Part shown: one piece after another, positions 42,794 through 52,741 of the stretch
Numbering within the stretch: the stretch's first letter is position 1
How the letters are laid out: each line of letters opens with the position of its first letter
Source of the DNA: Helianthus annuus
Taxonomy: Eukaryota > Streptophyta > Magnoliopsida > Asterales > Asteraceae
Reading direction: 5' to 3'
Length of the DNA: 64,000 bases
NCBI RefSeq assembly: GCF_002127325.2
Contig: NC_035449.2
Location: 146,360,931-146,424,930, forward strand
Notes under the pieces: model-generated
What the model saw: only the letters and a program-made list of their open reading frames with translations
Told to the model about the DNA's origin: nothing
Databases searched by the model: none
Position numbers and translations under genes: made by a program

Positions 42794-44674
42794 GAATCTT
42801 AAAAATTGTTCAATTTTTACAGGTTAAGGACTATGCTGGAACTCCCAGGTTGGTAAGTGAGGAGTAGGTATCGGCATCTTTCTTGAAAAATTCATTTATG
42901 AGAACTTTCAATCTTCAAGATTAATCAGAGACATTAAATTGTACTTGATTTATCTTTCCTACAAGTGGTTGATAGGTATTCTTACAAGTGGTTAACGAAG
43001 AACAATATGATGAATCCCTAACCTACAAGTGGTTTATAAAATCAACAAACTTATTTTCCGGAAAAATAATTTTGATTAAAACAAACTTAAGTGTTTTGAA
43101 ATCATAATGAAAAAATAGTTTGTTGTCAGGGGGAGTTCTGATTGTTTATGCCAAGAGGATGGAGATTTGAAGCTTGATACATCAGTTTGTCATTATCTTG
43201 TATAGTTTGTTTTCAAGTTTCTTTAAATGTTTTTGAATTTTAGGGGGAGTAAGAAATTTCAGAAAATCCAAAAACATGATAAAATTTGAAAAAGCCAAAA
43301 AGATGATAAAATCAAAAATGAGTTTTGTTGAGAAAAGAGGAAATGATAGTACATCAGTGGACTATCACAACACGCTAAAGAATTGGAAAGTCTAAAATGT
43401 GATAAACAATCTCACTGTGGATATGCCAGTAGGTTTTTACACACTCAGTAGATTGTATTCGAGATATAAACCTAAATTTCAAACTTACTTATCTCGTGGG
43501 TAACATTTCTTGGATATATGGGTAACCCCCGAAATCTTGTTTGAAAGGTCCCTCTTTCTGAGATACTAGGTCTTTATACTCAGTGATATCTGGGGTATTA
43601 TCCCGGGACTTCTGATTTTGCGGAAGCAATAGCCTAGTCCCCGTATAATACTTTGTATTTGCTTGAAATATAGCATCACCCTCAGTACAAAAAATGATGA
43701 AACATTGCAAAATGCTAATAATATGCTGTTGAAGAGAAGATTCTCTAAAGGGAACACACCAAAAGACGAGCCGTCATCTCTCTGCTGAACGGAAGTTCTG
43801 ACCTGAGCTCTCACGGTTTCGCATTTAACCTTTTACAGATATCATCTAGGTATATTCACCTATAAGACTGAATATTGGGATCTGGATACGGGAGTATATT
43901 CAAGTGGTGGGACACGCGAATAAGTTTAAGTCTATTAAAACATTAATCTCGTATCTCGAAACAGTTGAACTTTGTGTGAAAATTTAAGTGGACCAGTATA
44001 CTGACAATCTAGGTGAATTGTTTAGAACTTAAAATGTCTAAAGCTTAACGGTGTTAGTGATTTGTCTTATAAACTGATATGATCCTCTTACACAAACTCA
44101 TAAAAAGACTGTCTGTAAATATTTCTTTACTGCTTTCTTTTAAAATCAAAATCTCAAAAAGATTTTTAGTGTGCTTTAGCATAAAATTTTTGAAAAATCC
44201 AAAAAGATTTTCAGCAACTGATGTTGAATAGCTGATTTTTAAAATTCCGAGTGCTAAACATGATGACCATTTTGTGAGGGGGGAGTTTGTGTTCTTAATC
44301 GATAAAATTTTGAATGTTGTCTACAAGTGGTACATCAGAAATTATCATTGATAAATCTTTCTGGATAAATCTGAGGGAGAGTCTTGATATATAAATTTGT
44401 CAAATGTTAAATTTGTGAAATTTATTGTGTGGTAGAGGATGTGCAGGATAGATTGGATTATGAGTTTGAGCCAGGTCACAATCCTGATCCTGTGAAAGCC
44501 AAGCTGTGATCCCAGCAAATCAAAAGGGGGAGTCTGAAGACATCCGACAGAGATTGTTCGAGGGGAGTGTGTTGGTGCTGAAGAAAAGAGAAGACTAAAG
44601 AGCAGACAGACTGATAAAGACTGAAGACGTTGAAGACTCAACACTTAAGACTCGTCAACATCCGATGGGGAGTC
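42794..44674 (+). promoter_or_regulatory. 3' noncoding tail of F with multiple polypurine tracts
   Basis: No real ORF. AGGGGGAG-type runs lie at 43128-43135, 43242-43249, 44276-44285 and 44525-44532, and the last at 44665-44672 lies just before the LTR. Repeated polypurine tracts before the 3' LTR are characteristic of Sireviruses. Its reverse complement matches the D tail at 30460-31378 and 1061-1183. Confidence 0.7.
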
Positions 44675-45127
44675 TGTTGGTGCATACGTCTGTCGACTTC
44701 GTCTTGTATCGAGCCTTGCATTGTTCATGGCACGAAGATCGAGAAAACAAGACAAAGAGATAATTTCGCTTGAAAGGGCCAACATGTAATTCCGCACGGA
44801 ATTAACAAGTAATTCCGCTTGAGTTGTTAATTCCGCTTGAACCTTTAATATCGCTTGTAATGCAATTCCGTTCGAGTGATGTTCACACGGAATTAGGATG
44901 TCTATAAATAGCTGTCATTTCGTTTCATTTGAAATGGAATTAGAAAGAGGTTTTCCGACGACGAAGCTCTGTCGAAGTGTCACCGTGATGTAAACTGTTA
45001 CCAGATCAATATACAAGACAGTTATTAGTGAATATCTTGTTGAATCACTCAATATGTCTGTTTCACCCTTTCATATTGAGTAGAACGCCTCTGACTGACT
45101 CGTTTCGGGTCCGTACACGATCTTACA
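44675..45127 (+). repeat. LTR of F (453 bp)
   Basis: Starts TGTTGGTGCATACGTCTG and ends CGATCTTACA. TATAAATA at 44903-44910. U3 carries the palindromic AATTCCGCACGGAATT and several AATTCCGCTTGA words (44785-44880). Followed by ACTAT, a possible TSD whose partner is lost with the 5' end. Confidence 0.85.
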
Positions 45128-45207
45128 ACTATGCGACTCGAACCGAAACCGTGACAAGTCTTTTAACTAGAATTACGAGTGAGAGAGAGAGAGATAGAGG
45201 ATCTTAC

Positions 45208-45328
45208 CGGTGTTCGGCGGAGGCTGAACTCGTCGGAGAAGAAGATGGTGATGGCCGGTTCGTCGTAGAAATTTCGAGTGAGGGAGGAATAGTTGCGACG
45301 AAAGAGGGGTGGGTCTTCTTGCTGCCAT
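45208..45328 (-). CDS. Candidate first exon of a host gene (organelle-targeted N-terminus)
   Basis: On the minus strand an ATG at 45328 opens 40 codons rich in Arg, Ser, Leu and His with no acidic residue, the usual composition of a mitochondrial or plastid targeting peptide. The frame runs into a consensus donor CCG/GTAAGATC (GT at 45207-45206). An upstream in-frame ATG at 45364 is possible. The downstream intron is cut by F only ~80 bp later, so any further exons would lie beyond the retroelement nest. It is the only stretch in the window that looks like host coding DNA; the family is not recognisable. Confidence 0.35.
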
Positions 45329-45930
45329 AGGTTTTGTGGGGGGAATTATTATGCGAATATGCAACTTACGTAATCTAATAAACCTAAGGGTGAGGGCGGT
45401 GGAGTTGCAGTGGGCTGAGAACTATCATCACGGTTACATGTTGGGCTGATTTCTTGGGCCGCACCTCACAAAAGATCCCAAACATAATGAGCATGCACAT
45501 ACGTAAAAGGGATTTAAGTTGGGGCCAAAGTCAAAGGAAAACGTTGGGGTGTCAGACTTATCTTATTGGGCCGCAAGTGAGGAAAATACATGCACACTAA
45601 GATAATTTCATGTGGGTGCCGGTTTGGTTTATAATAATAATGAAAACAGAAAGTGGGTACAACATGGACTAAGGGTGTTTGGGTTATATCCGATCACATA
45701 AACACACAAAAGAATTTATAGGAGAAGTAGGATGCACTCAATCCGGTTAACTCATATTACATGGCAATTCACCTATATATATTGTTAGTATTTTTATTTA
45801 ACACAATTATCAACTTAACACTACTATAATTTAGTAGTTTTGAAAACCATAAAGTAACCCAATGTTATTGTCTAACTAGGTGTATGGGCCACAACCTCTT
45901 GGGTCGTGACCACATTAAAGAGATGGGGTG
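45329..45930. other. Anonymous non-repetitive-looking DNA, possible host promoter region
   Basis: A+T-rich stretch with no convincing ORF and no similarity to other parts of the window. If the exon at 45208-45328 is real, this would be its 5' flank on the minus strand. I see no certain TATA box. Confidence 0.3.
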
Positions 45931-46200
45931 GCAGGTTGGTTTCTATTTTGGTTTCAAATAAAGGAATAAATTCGTTCGTTTATAAAAAATATAAGAAACG
46001 TAAGGCGTTACATAAAGGAATTTATAAAAACAAATATGAAGGGTGCCAACCTCAGAAGTACAGGTTGTCACATCATTCCCAAGTTGAAAGAAATTTTGTC
46101 CTGAAATTTAGCACATAGTCACTGCAGAAGCTAGTTGTGTTGTGCGTTTTCCTGGGGTATCACAACGTTGAGTCAGGAGTGAAATCCATATCTCGACAAA
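45931..46200 (-). repeat. Gypsy 3'-end scrap K (LTR start, PPT, hairpin), minus strand
   Basis: On the minus strand AAATTTC..AAATTT (46109-46091), a purine tract and an LTR start TGTGACAACCTG at 46072 appear in the same order as in A (11044-11081). The internal side (46110-46200) resembles the block after the A stop codon (10990-11040). The LTR is recognisable only for its first ~140 bp. Confidence 0.65.
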
Positions 46201-47026
46201 ATTCTCCTTATCTCTCTCGTGATTCTATCACACAACTAGGAATAAGGTTGTTAATTTAAGGGTAAAACCCGCATCTTAATGACTTGTTCTGCTCCCTATT
46301 TTGGTTTTCCAAAACTCTCACCAAAGTCTCGATGGGTTCCAACGACTCAATACACGTACTAACCAAAAGGATGCGTGCCATTCACTGTATGCCGGTGAGA
46401 GAGCACAGTTTATTAGGCCAAAATGTATACTCGAAGTCGTTGAGGATAGTCGAATCACTTTGGGCAGTCGATGTCTCAACACCCAGACACTCTGTTTAGA
46501 TTCTAAGCTCGCAGCTGCTGACTCTATGAATTATCGCTTTTATGTGTGATTTTATGTGTTTTATGTGGTTTTATGAAATTATATGTGTTTCGATTTTGGA
46601 GACTCATTCGCTTTACGCTCGCCGCTCTGTTAAACGCGCACCCCTCGCACTGTACACATATCTTAAAACGCTAACAAATCGCAGCCAATCTATGGACCCT
46701 CGCATGCTATGTTACTCGCTTAAGTTACTTGTTTATGCTACTCACTACTCTCGAACGCGCTCGCAAAACTTGAATGATAGGTGAATACGTGCAATATATG
46801 TAGGTGAATACGTGCAAAATATAGTTGAATATGTGCTCTACGTGATTATGTGCTTATGTGTTCATGTGCCTATGTGGATTATGTGCCTACGTGATTATGT
46901 GCCTATGTGTTAGACGTGTTCCTGTGCTTTACATAAAGTAGCTCATGATGATACGATAGACTATACTCGATTTAATCGAAATCGCGCCTGAATCATATGA
47001 CGATGTCTATTGCAGACAATGTCGTC
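46201..47026 (+). repeat. Leader of gypsy element H and start of its gag
   Basis: No 5' LTR or PBS is present; the leader abuts scrap K. Words such as ATTATGTGC/CTATGTG recur at 46830-46915. An ATG at 47003 opens the gag reading that is interrupted by G after TCGTC (47022-47026) and resumes at 57175. Short ORFs here have no family resemblance. Confidence 0.55.
47022..47026 (+). repeat. Target-site duplication TCGTC of element G (left copy)
   Basis: TCGTC at 47022-47026 before the G LTR and again at 57170-57174 after it. Confidence 0.95.
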
Positions 47027-47804
47027 TGTTAGGAAACTTTATTTTAAGTATTGAAGAAAATCAGATTCAACTTGATCTATGAAGAAGATAACAGTCTTGA
47101 AGATCACAGCAACAAGAAGATCGGATATGACAACTGAAAGCTGTAACATCTACTTCAAAGTATCGTAAGTTGATCAAGAGCTGAAAAAGATTATCAGAGA
47201 AGGTCCTTCTGATGGATCTGATGATATTTCTGATGAAATATCATCAATTTCTGACGATTCTGATCATCAGATTTTCTGATGATTTGTTCACCAGAATTTC
47301 TGATGAAGTGGTTTATCAGAAATTCTGATGAATACCCCACTTGTCTAAAATCAGCTCTATCCTGTCACAATAACCGAAGCAAGTTGACATTATTGGATAT
47401 CATGATGACAAAAGCCACTTGATAATTGGATTCAATGAATATGTCAAGAAGCTACTTTTTGCAGGAAATAATACATGAATAAACAAATGTTTATTCATGT
47501 GTTTAGCCGTCTATAAATAGAAGGCTCATCAAGCAGAGAACAATGAGTTAAGCTTAGCATTCAATACATACTACAAACTCCATTGTCCTTTCACCCTCAG
47601 AATTCAAGTATTCATTGGTAATAGATAATAATCTTACAATCACCTTGTAAATCATTTTGTTTCAAAGTGATATAAACTTGAAAATTCTGTAGGTCTTGTT
47701 TCTTGAAAGTCTGGTTTCTATTTCCGCACACTATTTTCACATCTACTGAAATCACTTGCCATATTAGGTGAAAAGAAGTTTTTAAGTCCAAACTGGGACC
47801 AACA
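47027..47804 (+). repeat. 5' LTR of G
   Basis: Starts TGTTAGGAAAC and ends GGACCAACA. Contains a cluster of TCTGATGA / ATCAGAA words (47195-47335), a perfect hairpin (47473-47500) and TATAAATA at 47512-47519. Confidence 0.95.
47473..47500 (+). promoter_or_regulatory. Hairpin and TATA box of the G LTR
   Basis: Arms of 12 bp (ACATGAATAAAC and complement) around AAAT, ending 11 bases before TATAAATA (47512-47519). In the 3' LTR the arms extend to 14 bp (about 56837-56868) and TATAAATA is at 56877-56884. The one-sided lengthening is compatible with drift or with selection on the structure. Confidence 0.65.
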
Positions 47805-47806
47805 AT

Positions 47807-47818
47807 TGGTATCAGAGC
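47807..47818 (+). promoter_or_regulatory. PBS of G
   Basis: TGGTATCAGAGC two bases after the LTR, complementary to the 3' end of initiator tRNA-Met. Confidence 0.9.
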
Positions 47819-47872
47819 AGATTGAATAAATCATTTTCAAACGATCAATCGCTCATCTTCTTTTCTCTAAAT

Positions 47873-49535
47873 ATGGCCAGCTTTCAATCATGGAATAATG
47901 CTTTCAACATTGGCTCTATGCCTAAACCTCCGACTCTGGTCAGAGAGGAATACCCCCAATGGAAAATCACGATGGTCAATTTCCTTAATGGTCATGACCG
48001 AGCTCTGTTTCAATCCATTGAAAGGGGTCCAAATATACCAATGACTGAAATACCAACTATTCCAGCAACTGACCAATCACCTGCAATCCCTGCGTCCCGA
48101 GCTCCTAAAAGTGAAATACTCTATCCCTAATGAAAAGGTGGCTGGGGATGAAAGGGCAAAGTCACTTTTAATAATCGCTATCCCTAATGACATATTTTCA
48201 CAAGTTGATGCATGTGCATCAGCTAAGGAAATATGGGATCAGTTGGAAAATCTTTGTGAAGGAGGAGAAAGGATGAAAAGAAACAAAAGAACAAACAATG
48301 TTTCCTCCTATGAGAGATTCAAAAGTTTACCTAATGAAAGATTAAATGAAACATATCAAATATTTACAAAACTTTTGAATGAGCTAAAGAAATTTAGAAT
48401 AACAAAGTCAAATGATGAAAGAAACATAAAATTTATGGATGCCTTACCTAGAGAATGGAGAAGTCTAACCATGACTTTGTCCTCAACCTTAGTAATAGGT
48501 AATATGAGTCTTCATGACTTATACAGCATTCTGGTCCCCAGAGAAGAAGAAATATTTGAAGAATCCATTCAAAGAGGGGGATCTTTAGCTCTTATCTCAA
48601 ACTCACAAGGAACACCTACCAATGATCCACAATCATCAAACAGTCAAAATCTTGAAATTTCTGATACATCATCAGATTTTTCAGCTTTTGCTGAAGCAAT
48701 TGCATTGCTCACTAAAACCTTTGAGCAAAGATTGAGGGGAGGAGGCCAAAGATACCAGAAAAGTGACAGAGGGAGGATGGATGGAAGATCTAAGGAAGAA
48801 GGTAGATCTAAGGATAAGGGAAAGGCTGAAGTTGTGTGTTACAAGTGCAAGCAGAGGGGCCACTATGCATCAGAATGCAAGACCAAGAAACTGAAAGATG
48901 TTGCTTATTATGAGAAGAAGCTGGAAGAAGCAAAGAAGCAGCAACAAGTCAGCTTGATTTCAGGGACAAATACATGGCTATCTGATGATTCTTCTGATGA
49001 AGAAGAAGAAGAAATGGCTAATTTCTGCCTTATGGCACTTTCTGATGACCTACCAGAAACTTCAGGACAGAAGGTAAATTTAGACAATCTTGATCTTGAA
49101 CACAAGCTAAACAAGCTCATGTCAGAATTTCTAAATCTGCAAGATAAACAGAAATCAGATAGTAAAAAATCTGATGAGTTGCAAAGGACCATGAATAAAA
49201 TCATACTTGAAAACCAATTGCTAATAGAAGAAAGTTTAGATCACAGAGCTAACATTGAGTTCTATGAAAATGAAAGAAAAGATCTTTGCAAGAAAATTAA
49301 TGATAACAAAATTAATGTAAGAGGTTTTCAGCAAGCTAAAGAATTCATAAATTTCATTGAGTCCACACCAAAGAACAAAGGAGAGGGTTTAGGATATGTA
49401 AAAACAAAAGAAAGTAAACCCACTGTCTTTGTAAAAGCAACACATCAGATTTCTGATAAATTTTCATCAGAATCTGATTCTGAATCATGCAAATCAACCT
49501 GTTCTGAATACTCTTTTGAAAAAACCCAATTTTAA
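47873..49535 (+). pseudogene. gag of element G, one frameshift
   Basis: ATG 47873 begins a copia gag of the DUF4219/UBN2 type (about 80 residues to 48115). An extra A in an A-run near 48107 shifts frame, and the rest is open to 49535 in the next frame. The second part has the UBN2 core (A-K-E-I-W-D-Q-L near 48215), a CCHC knuckle (about 48837-48878), an acidic D/E run (48985-49015) and a helical K/L-rich tail (49090-49340). Gag forms the particle that packages the element RNA; its retention fits an element that needs pol in trans. Confidence 0.8.
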
Positions 49536-49822
49536 AGCAAAAAGGAGTGAATGCAAACAAAAATCTGAAAAAAAAAACTCCACAAGCAGTTCACTCATTT
49601 TTTTCACAATTATCAACTCATTCCATCACAAGAAAGAATATCAGAAATTTCTGATAAAGAATCTTGTATGTGTGTTGACATACTGAAGCTTGTTCAACAC
49701 CATCTCCAAAACAAAAGTGAAAAATCTATTTATGGCTCAGCATATAACAGATATTCTGATGAAAGTCCATCAAGAGAAAATAATCTGATTAAAATCTCAC
49801 CAGAAAGAGTACCTAAGCAAGT

Positions 49823-50155
49823 TTGGGTACCAAAAACCCTCTAATTTTTCCATTTCAGGACCATCATGTGCAGCAGATCTGGTATTGCGATTCTGGAAGC
49901 TCCAAGCACATGACTGGGGACAGGAGCTTACTCAGTAATTTTGTTTCAAAATTGGGTAAAATGGTAAACTTTGGAAATGGAGTAAAAGGGGGGATCATGG
50001 GATATGGATGCATATGGTATGGATGTTTGACCATAGAGAAAGTAGCCTATGTAGAAGGCTTAAAGTAAAATCTGCTAAATTTTGGTCAATTCTGTGATAA
50101 AGTTCTTTCAAATGACCTTATTACCAGAAAAATACTTGACAATTTGTTTCAATGA
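49823..50155 (+). pseudogene. Protease fragment of G
   Basis: Contains D-S-G-S-S-K-H-M-T-G, the copia aspartic protease active site, and the following G-N-G...G-Y-G block. A stop at 50066-50068 and further stops after about 50150 end it. Integrase motifs do not follow. This marks the point where pol was lost. Confidence 0.75.
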
Positions 50156-50847
50156 TAATAAAAAAAAAGGATTATAAATCTGATAAAACACCATAAAATC
50201 TTATAAATTATCAGAAAATCTGATGTATCATCAGAAAATCTGATATATCATCAGAATATCTGATGAATCATCAGAAATCCTGATAACTCATCTGAAAACA
50301 TGTTGAAAAATCAGAATCATCGTTGATTATTAGAACAAATTCATGCATGTCATCATCCTTATTTATATCTCATATTTGCATATTCATAAACTGTAGTGTT
50401 AGCGTCTATTTTTCATTATCTTTATTATTGCATTTTTTTTCTTAGTTCTGATAACGTCATGTGACAGAAAAATGTCCTGTGAACTCCTTAATGGTTGTAA
50501 AGCTTTTGCTCTCCTTCATTAAATACACCTCATCAATATTAAGGAGATTGAAGTGACATATTGGTAGGTAATCATGATATATTATCAGAATATGGCCGCC
50601 TAAATCATTTAATGCAGGAGAGTTTATCTCAGTTATTCCTTATGCCATCTAATAGAAAATTAAATAACAAAGATTGTGGTGAACAAAATCTATAAGTAGG
50701 TAGATGGCATTTATGGCAAACTTGAAGTTTACTATAATTGATCACCACCTTGAGCTAAGACTGTCACCATCACACAAGAAAAACCCTAGAAATTGCAACT
50801 TCATCTTCATCTTCTTCTTCATCTCACACTTTCTCACACTCACAAAA
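50156..50847 (+). other. A+T-rich spacer with ATCAGAAAATCTGAT words and promoter-like end
   Basis: Between 50205 and 50320 words such as ATCAGAAAATCTGAT (inverted repeat, 6-bp arms) and its variants occur about every 20 bases. Near the end, CTATAAGTAG (50690-50699) lies about 150 bases before the ATG of accessory ORF 1. A weaker in-frame ATG at 50704 lies directly after it. Confidence 0.6.
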
Positions 50848-51656
50848 ATGCTTACCATCAAAGCTTATCGTTTCCCACTTCCTTATCATCCTTATCACAA
50901 CCTTAGACTGAGGACCAATTTGGAGGGTCCTCAATGGGAAGGATGCCAAACGATATTAAATCTGATAATCGGAAGTCGTTTGAGATATGCCCACACAGCC
51001 AACATAATACTTCATCCAGACATTCTTCAAATGTTATGGAAAAATGCAACATTATCAGAATATGAGGGTAGAGGACAGATGGTTATAGAAAGTGTGGTGC
51101 TTAACCAAAGAGTTCTGTTGACTGAAGGTATCATCAGGATGGTTCTACAACTCAATGATGATAATGATGTCTTGATGTTCACAAAGGCACAGATAGATGA
51201 GACCTTGGAGCAGATGGGTTACAATCATGTAAACCCATTACGAGCAATCACCAAAAATGGTTTCATCAAGCCATGGCAGTATCTGATTACACAAATGGGA
51301 GCATGCTTCTCAAAGAAATCATCAATCATCATGAAGCATCCCAAAGGTTGATGGAGCTTGTACGAACACTCGTACTAGATACACCTTACAATTTCTCATA
51401 TTACTTAATAAAAGATTTTGCAAGTAATATGTGTTCTGGTAGGCCATTCTTGATTTATCCTCGTTTTCTGATGAGGATAATCATGAGTTAGATGGGCTAT
51501 GGAGGTGTTCCTGCAGGTTATCCCAAAGCAGAGATGAGACTTCAACAAAACATAAATATCAACATGCTCATACCTACTAATCAGAATACTGGTTTGGTGA
51601 CTGATCTATGGTTACTTCTTGAGATGGATCACGGAGAAGGGATTGACGTTGACTAG
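50848..51656 (+). pseudogene. Accessory ORF 1 of element G (unknown family)
   Basis: ATG 50848 is chosen over 50704 because family-like sequence begins there. The frame is open to about 51300, shifts near there, is open again to an in-frame stop at 51489-51491, and ends at TAG 51654. It has no RT, integrase or known enzyme motif. The layout of conserved-looking blocks (an E-Q-M-G-Y block near 51210, G-F-I-K-P-W-Q-Y-L near 51260, and a P-F-L-I-Y-P-R-F-L block near 51445) parallels blocks in accessory ORF 2 (L-G-Y near 53135, W-Q-V-M near 53205, L-P-Y-P-R-L-I near 53390), so the two look like paralogues. Similar plant proteins are known as retroelement-borne extra ORFs; function unknown. Confidence 0.55.
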
Positions 51657-52741
51657 GTCATTTTTGTTTAATCTTGGTGTGTGTAAATATTTTTTAATAT
51701 AGTATATTACATATGTTATTTAGTTGTTTGGCTCATGTTTTGGGAAAAGAGAAATGGGTAAAGATAAACAAGAGAATAAATATTCACAAAGTCAATGATC
51801 ATCAAAAAAGAAATCATTCGACACAAAAACTCTAAGCTTCTGATGACATGAGACTGAAATCTGGAAATATAACTTAAAGTCTTTCTCTAAATCTGTTTTT
51901 CTGTTAAAACTTCAAAATGATGAAAAGTTTTAGAAAATATCAGAAAAAGTTAAGAGACTTGGATGCCACCAGAGAATCATATGTAAGTCTACTGACCATA
52001 TCTCATTCCCTCTCATCTAAATAAAAGGTACCAATTCACCTCTCAATCAATCAAAAGAGAAACTTCAAAATCTATTGAAAATGATCACAAGTTTAGGGGG
52101 AATCTCAATTGAGAAATTTTGTTGAAAATTGTTGACTTCTGTTGACCACATCTAAAAGGTCAACAAAAGTCAAAACAAAAGGAAATACATGTTCTTAACA
52201 GAATTTATGATTGAGTTTCTGATAACATCATCAGAATGGAACTTTGACTTATAAGGAAGAAAGGATGTTAAGAAGAAAGCTAATTGGACCTTTGACAAAA
52301 TGGGGTCCACAAAGATGAAAAGGTGTCATATGACCGATAGTTTTCTCCAATCAAAATTCAGTTTAAAGTTCTTGTGAAGGAATGATTGAAGAAACTACAA
52401 GCTGAAAGGACAAAACCACGATTACACGATCAACCGTCATTAAATGTCTTGATACCCATGATCCAACGGTTATATTCTAAACCAAAATTCACATCACACG
52501 ATCTAACGGTAATAAAGACAATTAATGATCTTTTAACCGCCATTACATGGCACGTTCCATATCCCCTCAACTTCATAAACCCACAGATCTATGCTAAAAC
52601 CCTCACTATATAACTCACACTTAGCAGAAATTCAAAAAATCACTCCCTTCTTCACAAGAACTTCAAACCGCAATATCCCCTGTTCTTCACTCAAAATCCA
52701 AAAATCCCTAAATTTCGAACCCTAATTCACAAAATTCAAAA
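51657..52741 (+). other. Spacer with internal TATA box before accessory ORF 2
   Basis: No convincing ORF; a 75-codon one at 52386 lacks support. A purine tract (TTTAGGGGGAATC) lies at 52092. GATC(C/T)AACGGT occurs twice (52461 and 52501). TATATAA at 52607-52613 is followed by a CA/TC-rich leader and the ORF 2 ATG at 52742, a layout like a plant gene promoter. Confidence 0.5.

Larger units (their letters stand above)
40962..45127 (+). mobile_element. Sirevirus-like element F, 5' truncated and pol-less
   Basis: Starts within gag sequence (coding similarity from about 40990), runs through the second half of an oversized gag, a 2-kb noncoding tail with repeated purine tracts, and one LTR (44675-45127). 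No 5' LTR, PBS, protease, integrase or RT. It is in opposite orientation to D, to which its gag, tail and LTR are related. Confidence 0.75.

Noticed and set aside
46284..46784. Three ORFs of 70-82 codons near the H leader
   Set aside because: They lie in the leader of a decayed gypsy element and match no domain.
52386..52613. 75-codon ORF before accessory ORF 2
   Set aside because: It overlaps the probable promoter and TATA box and shows no protein-like conservation.
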